Source of the DNA: CANHEE01 sp043777755
Lineage (GTDB): Bacteria; Bacteroidota; Bacteroidia; Chitinophagales; Saprospiraceae
Direction: 5' to 3'
NCBI GenBank assembly: GCA_043777755.1
Contig: JAYWHK010000023.1
Coordinates: forward strand, 1-14,566
Length of the DNA stretch: 14,566 nucleotides
The position numbers and the translations under genes are program-made. Numbering within the stretch: the stretch's first letter is position 1; each line of letters starts with the position of its first letter. The notes below the pieces were generated by a model. That model was given only the letters and a program-made list of their open reading frames with translations, ran no database searches and was not told the origin of the DNA. Shown here one piece after another: positions 14,080-14,566 of this stretch.

Positions 14080-14355
14080 ATGGCAGCTTATTTAGAAACA
14101 GGCAAAGTGTCTGAAATTTTCGCTCAATATGGCGGAGATGCAAACAATACAGGTTCAACAGAAGGTCAAGTAGCATACTTTACTTTCCGTATCAAGATGC
14201 TTTCTGAGCATTTAAAAACCAACCACAAGGATCACTCTTGTCGTCGTACTCTTTTGACATTGGTAAGCAAGCGTAAAGCGATGTTGAACTATTTGAAGAG
14301 AAAAGACATTTACAAGTTCCGTTCACTTTGTGATGAGTTAGGAATTCGTCGTTAA
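14080..14355 (+). CDS. rpsO: 30S ribosomal protein S15
   Basis: S15 binds the central domain of 16S rRNA early in small-subunit assembly and forms a bridge to the large subunit. The 91 residues match the family's roughly 89, starting MAAYLETGKVSEIF. The frame stays open upstream but only this ATG gives the family N-terminus. The diagnostic core is present: NNTGSTEGQVAYFTFRI (helix 1 and the conserved TGS-EGQ loop), LSEHLKTNHKDHSCRRTLLTLVSKRKAMLNYLKRKD, then YKFRSLCDELGIRR. HLKTNHKDHS corresponds to the HLK-HKKDH-S rRNA-binding region. The start has only A-rich DNA in front, with no Shine-Dalgarno sequence. It is a single-gene transcription unit with its own promoter and terminator. Confidence 0.97.
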   Translation: MAAYLETGKVSEIFAQYGGDANNTGSTEGQVAYFTFRIKMLSEHLKTNHKDHSCRRTLLTLVSKRKAMLNYLKRKDIYKFRSLCDELGIRR

Positions 14356-14375
14356 TCTTTTATTTTCGATTATAA

Positions 14376-14413
14376 AAAAAACCGATTGTTTTGTAAAAAG
14401 CAATCGGTTTTTT
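14376..14413 (+). terminator. rpsO: rpsO intrinsic terminator
   Basis: Bases 14376-14388 and 14401-14413 form a perfect 13-base-pair stem (CCGATTG/CAATCGG plus A/T pairs) around a 12-base loop. The right arm ends in six Ts. It begins 20 bases after the rpsO stop, and its A-run on the left makes it potentially bidirectional. Confidence 0.85.
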
Positions 14414-14414
14414 A

Positions 14415-14566
14415 GTGCGCCCAACATGATTATTTTCTTGACGGTTTAAGTCCGTTATACACCCTGATAGGGCAATGTCATTAAGCTAAGGGAATCTGAA
14501 TCTATATTTTATAAATAATTGATTTTCAATATTTTAAATATTTTATAAATCTTCAAAATACTGTAA
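14415..14566. other. gene-free right edge
   Basis: No gene is visible. Two small hairpins occur: ACGG/CCGT (14441-14455) and CCCT-GAT-AGGG (around 14463-14473). The end is A/T-rich. It may be the upstream region of a feature outside the window. Confidence 0.4.

Noticed and set aside
14420..14566. Left edge of an insertion sequence or start of an RNA gene at the window end
   Set aside because: Two small hairpins and a non-A/T patch are present, but no inverted-repeat partner, transposase or recognisable RNA motif is within the window.

Overview
The window is AT-rich DNA that reads as a chromosomal segment of a Bacteroidota bacterium, most likely a Cytophagales-type lineage (the rank below phylum is inference). 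Four things support this. Several promoters fit the Bacteroidota pattern, a TTG element about 20 bases before TAnnTTTG. Starts lack Shine-Dalgarno sequences and are preceded by A/T-rich DNA. The largest gene ends in a type IX secretion (T9SS) type A sorting domain. Signal peptidase I has the long, insertion-bearing form with an extra N-terminal membrane domain.

Layout: the left third is read leftward. It holds a lipoprotein-like DUF1573 protein (4294-4767), gatC (3948-4232), an Rpn/PD-(D/E)XK 'transposase-like' nuclease (2963-3832), signal peptidase I (1101-2693) and a small membrane protein with a PH-like N-terminal region (338-1006). From about 5100 everything is read rightward. First comes a 2234-residue secreted repeat protein (5295-11999), which fills almost half the window. 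Then come a repeat-filled spacer, an overlapping xisH-xisI pair (12523-13262), a peroxiredoxin-like thiol protein (13335-13871) and ribosomal protein S15 (14080-14355) with a strong terminator.

The most distinctive content is the giant surface protein. It has a signal peptide, a LamG-like N-terminal domain, Ig/PKD-like linker modules and a four-fold higher-order repeat in which four different ~80-95-residue cysteine-bearing modules recur in fixed order (A-B-C-D) x4, with one extra module in the last cycle. A cohesin-like domain and the T9SS sorting domain follow. It is probably a secreted or cell-surface adhesin or structural protein; its ligand is unknown.

The accessory signals are also notable. 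A long palindromic element occurs twice just after the giant gene and supplies that gene's stop codon. A hairpin family with a shared CGTTTAGG core occurs at 206-278 and 2902-2946. The last 30 bases of a second xisI copy lie in front of the intact xisHI pair, followed by a terminator-like hairpin. The Rpn gene is bracketed by palindromes. These point to a locus reshaped by small repeats and by gain and loss of mobile-type nuclease genes, next to conserved housekeeping genes (lepB, gatC, rpsO).
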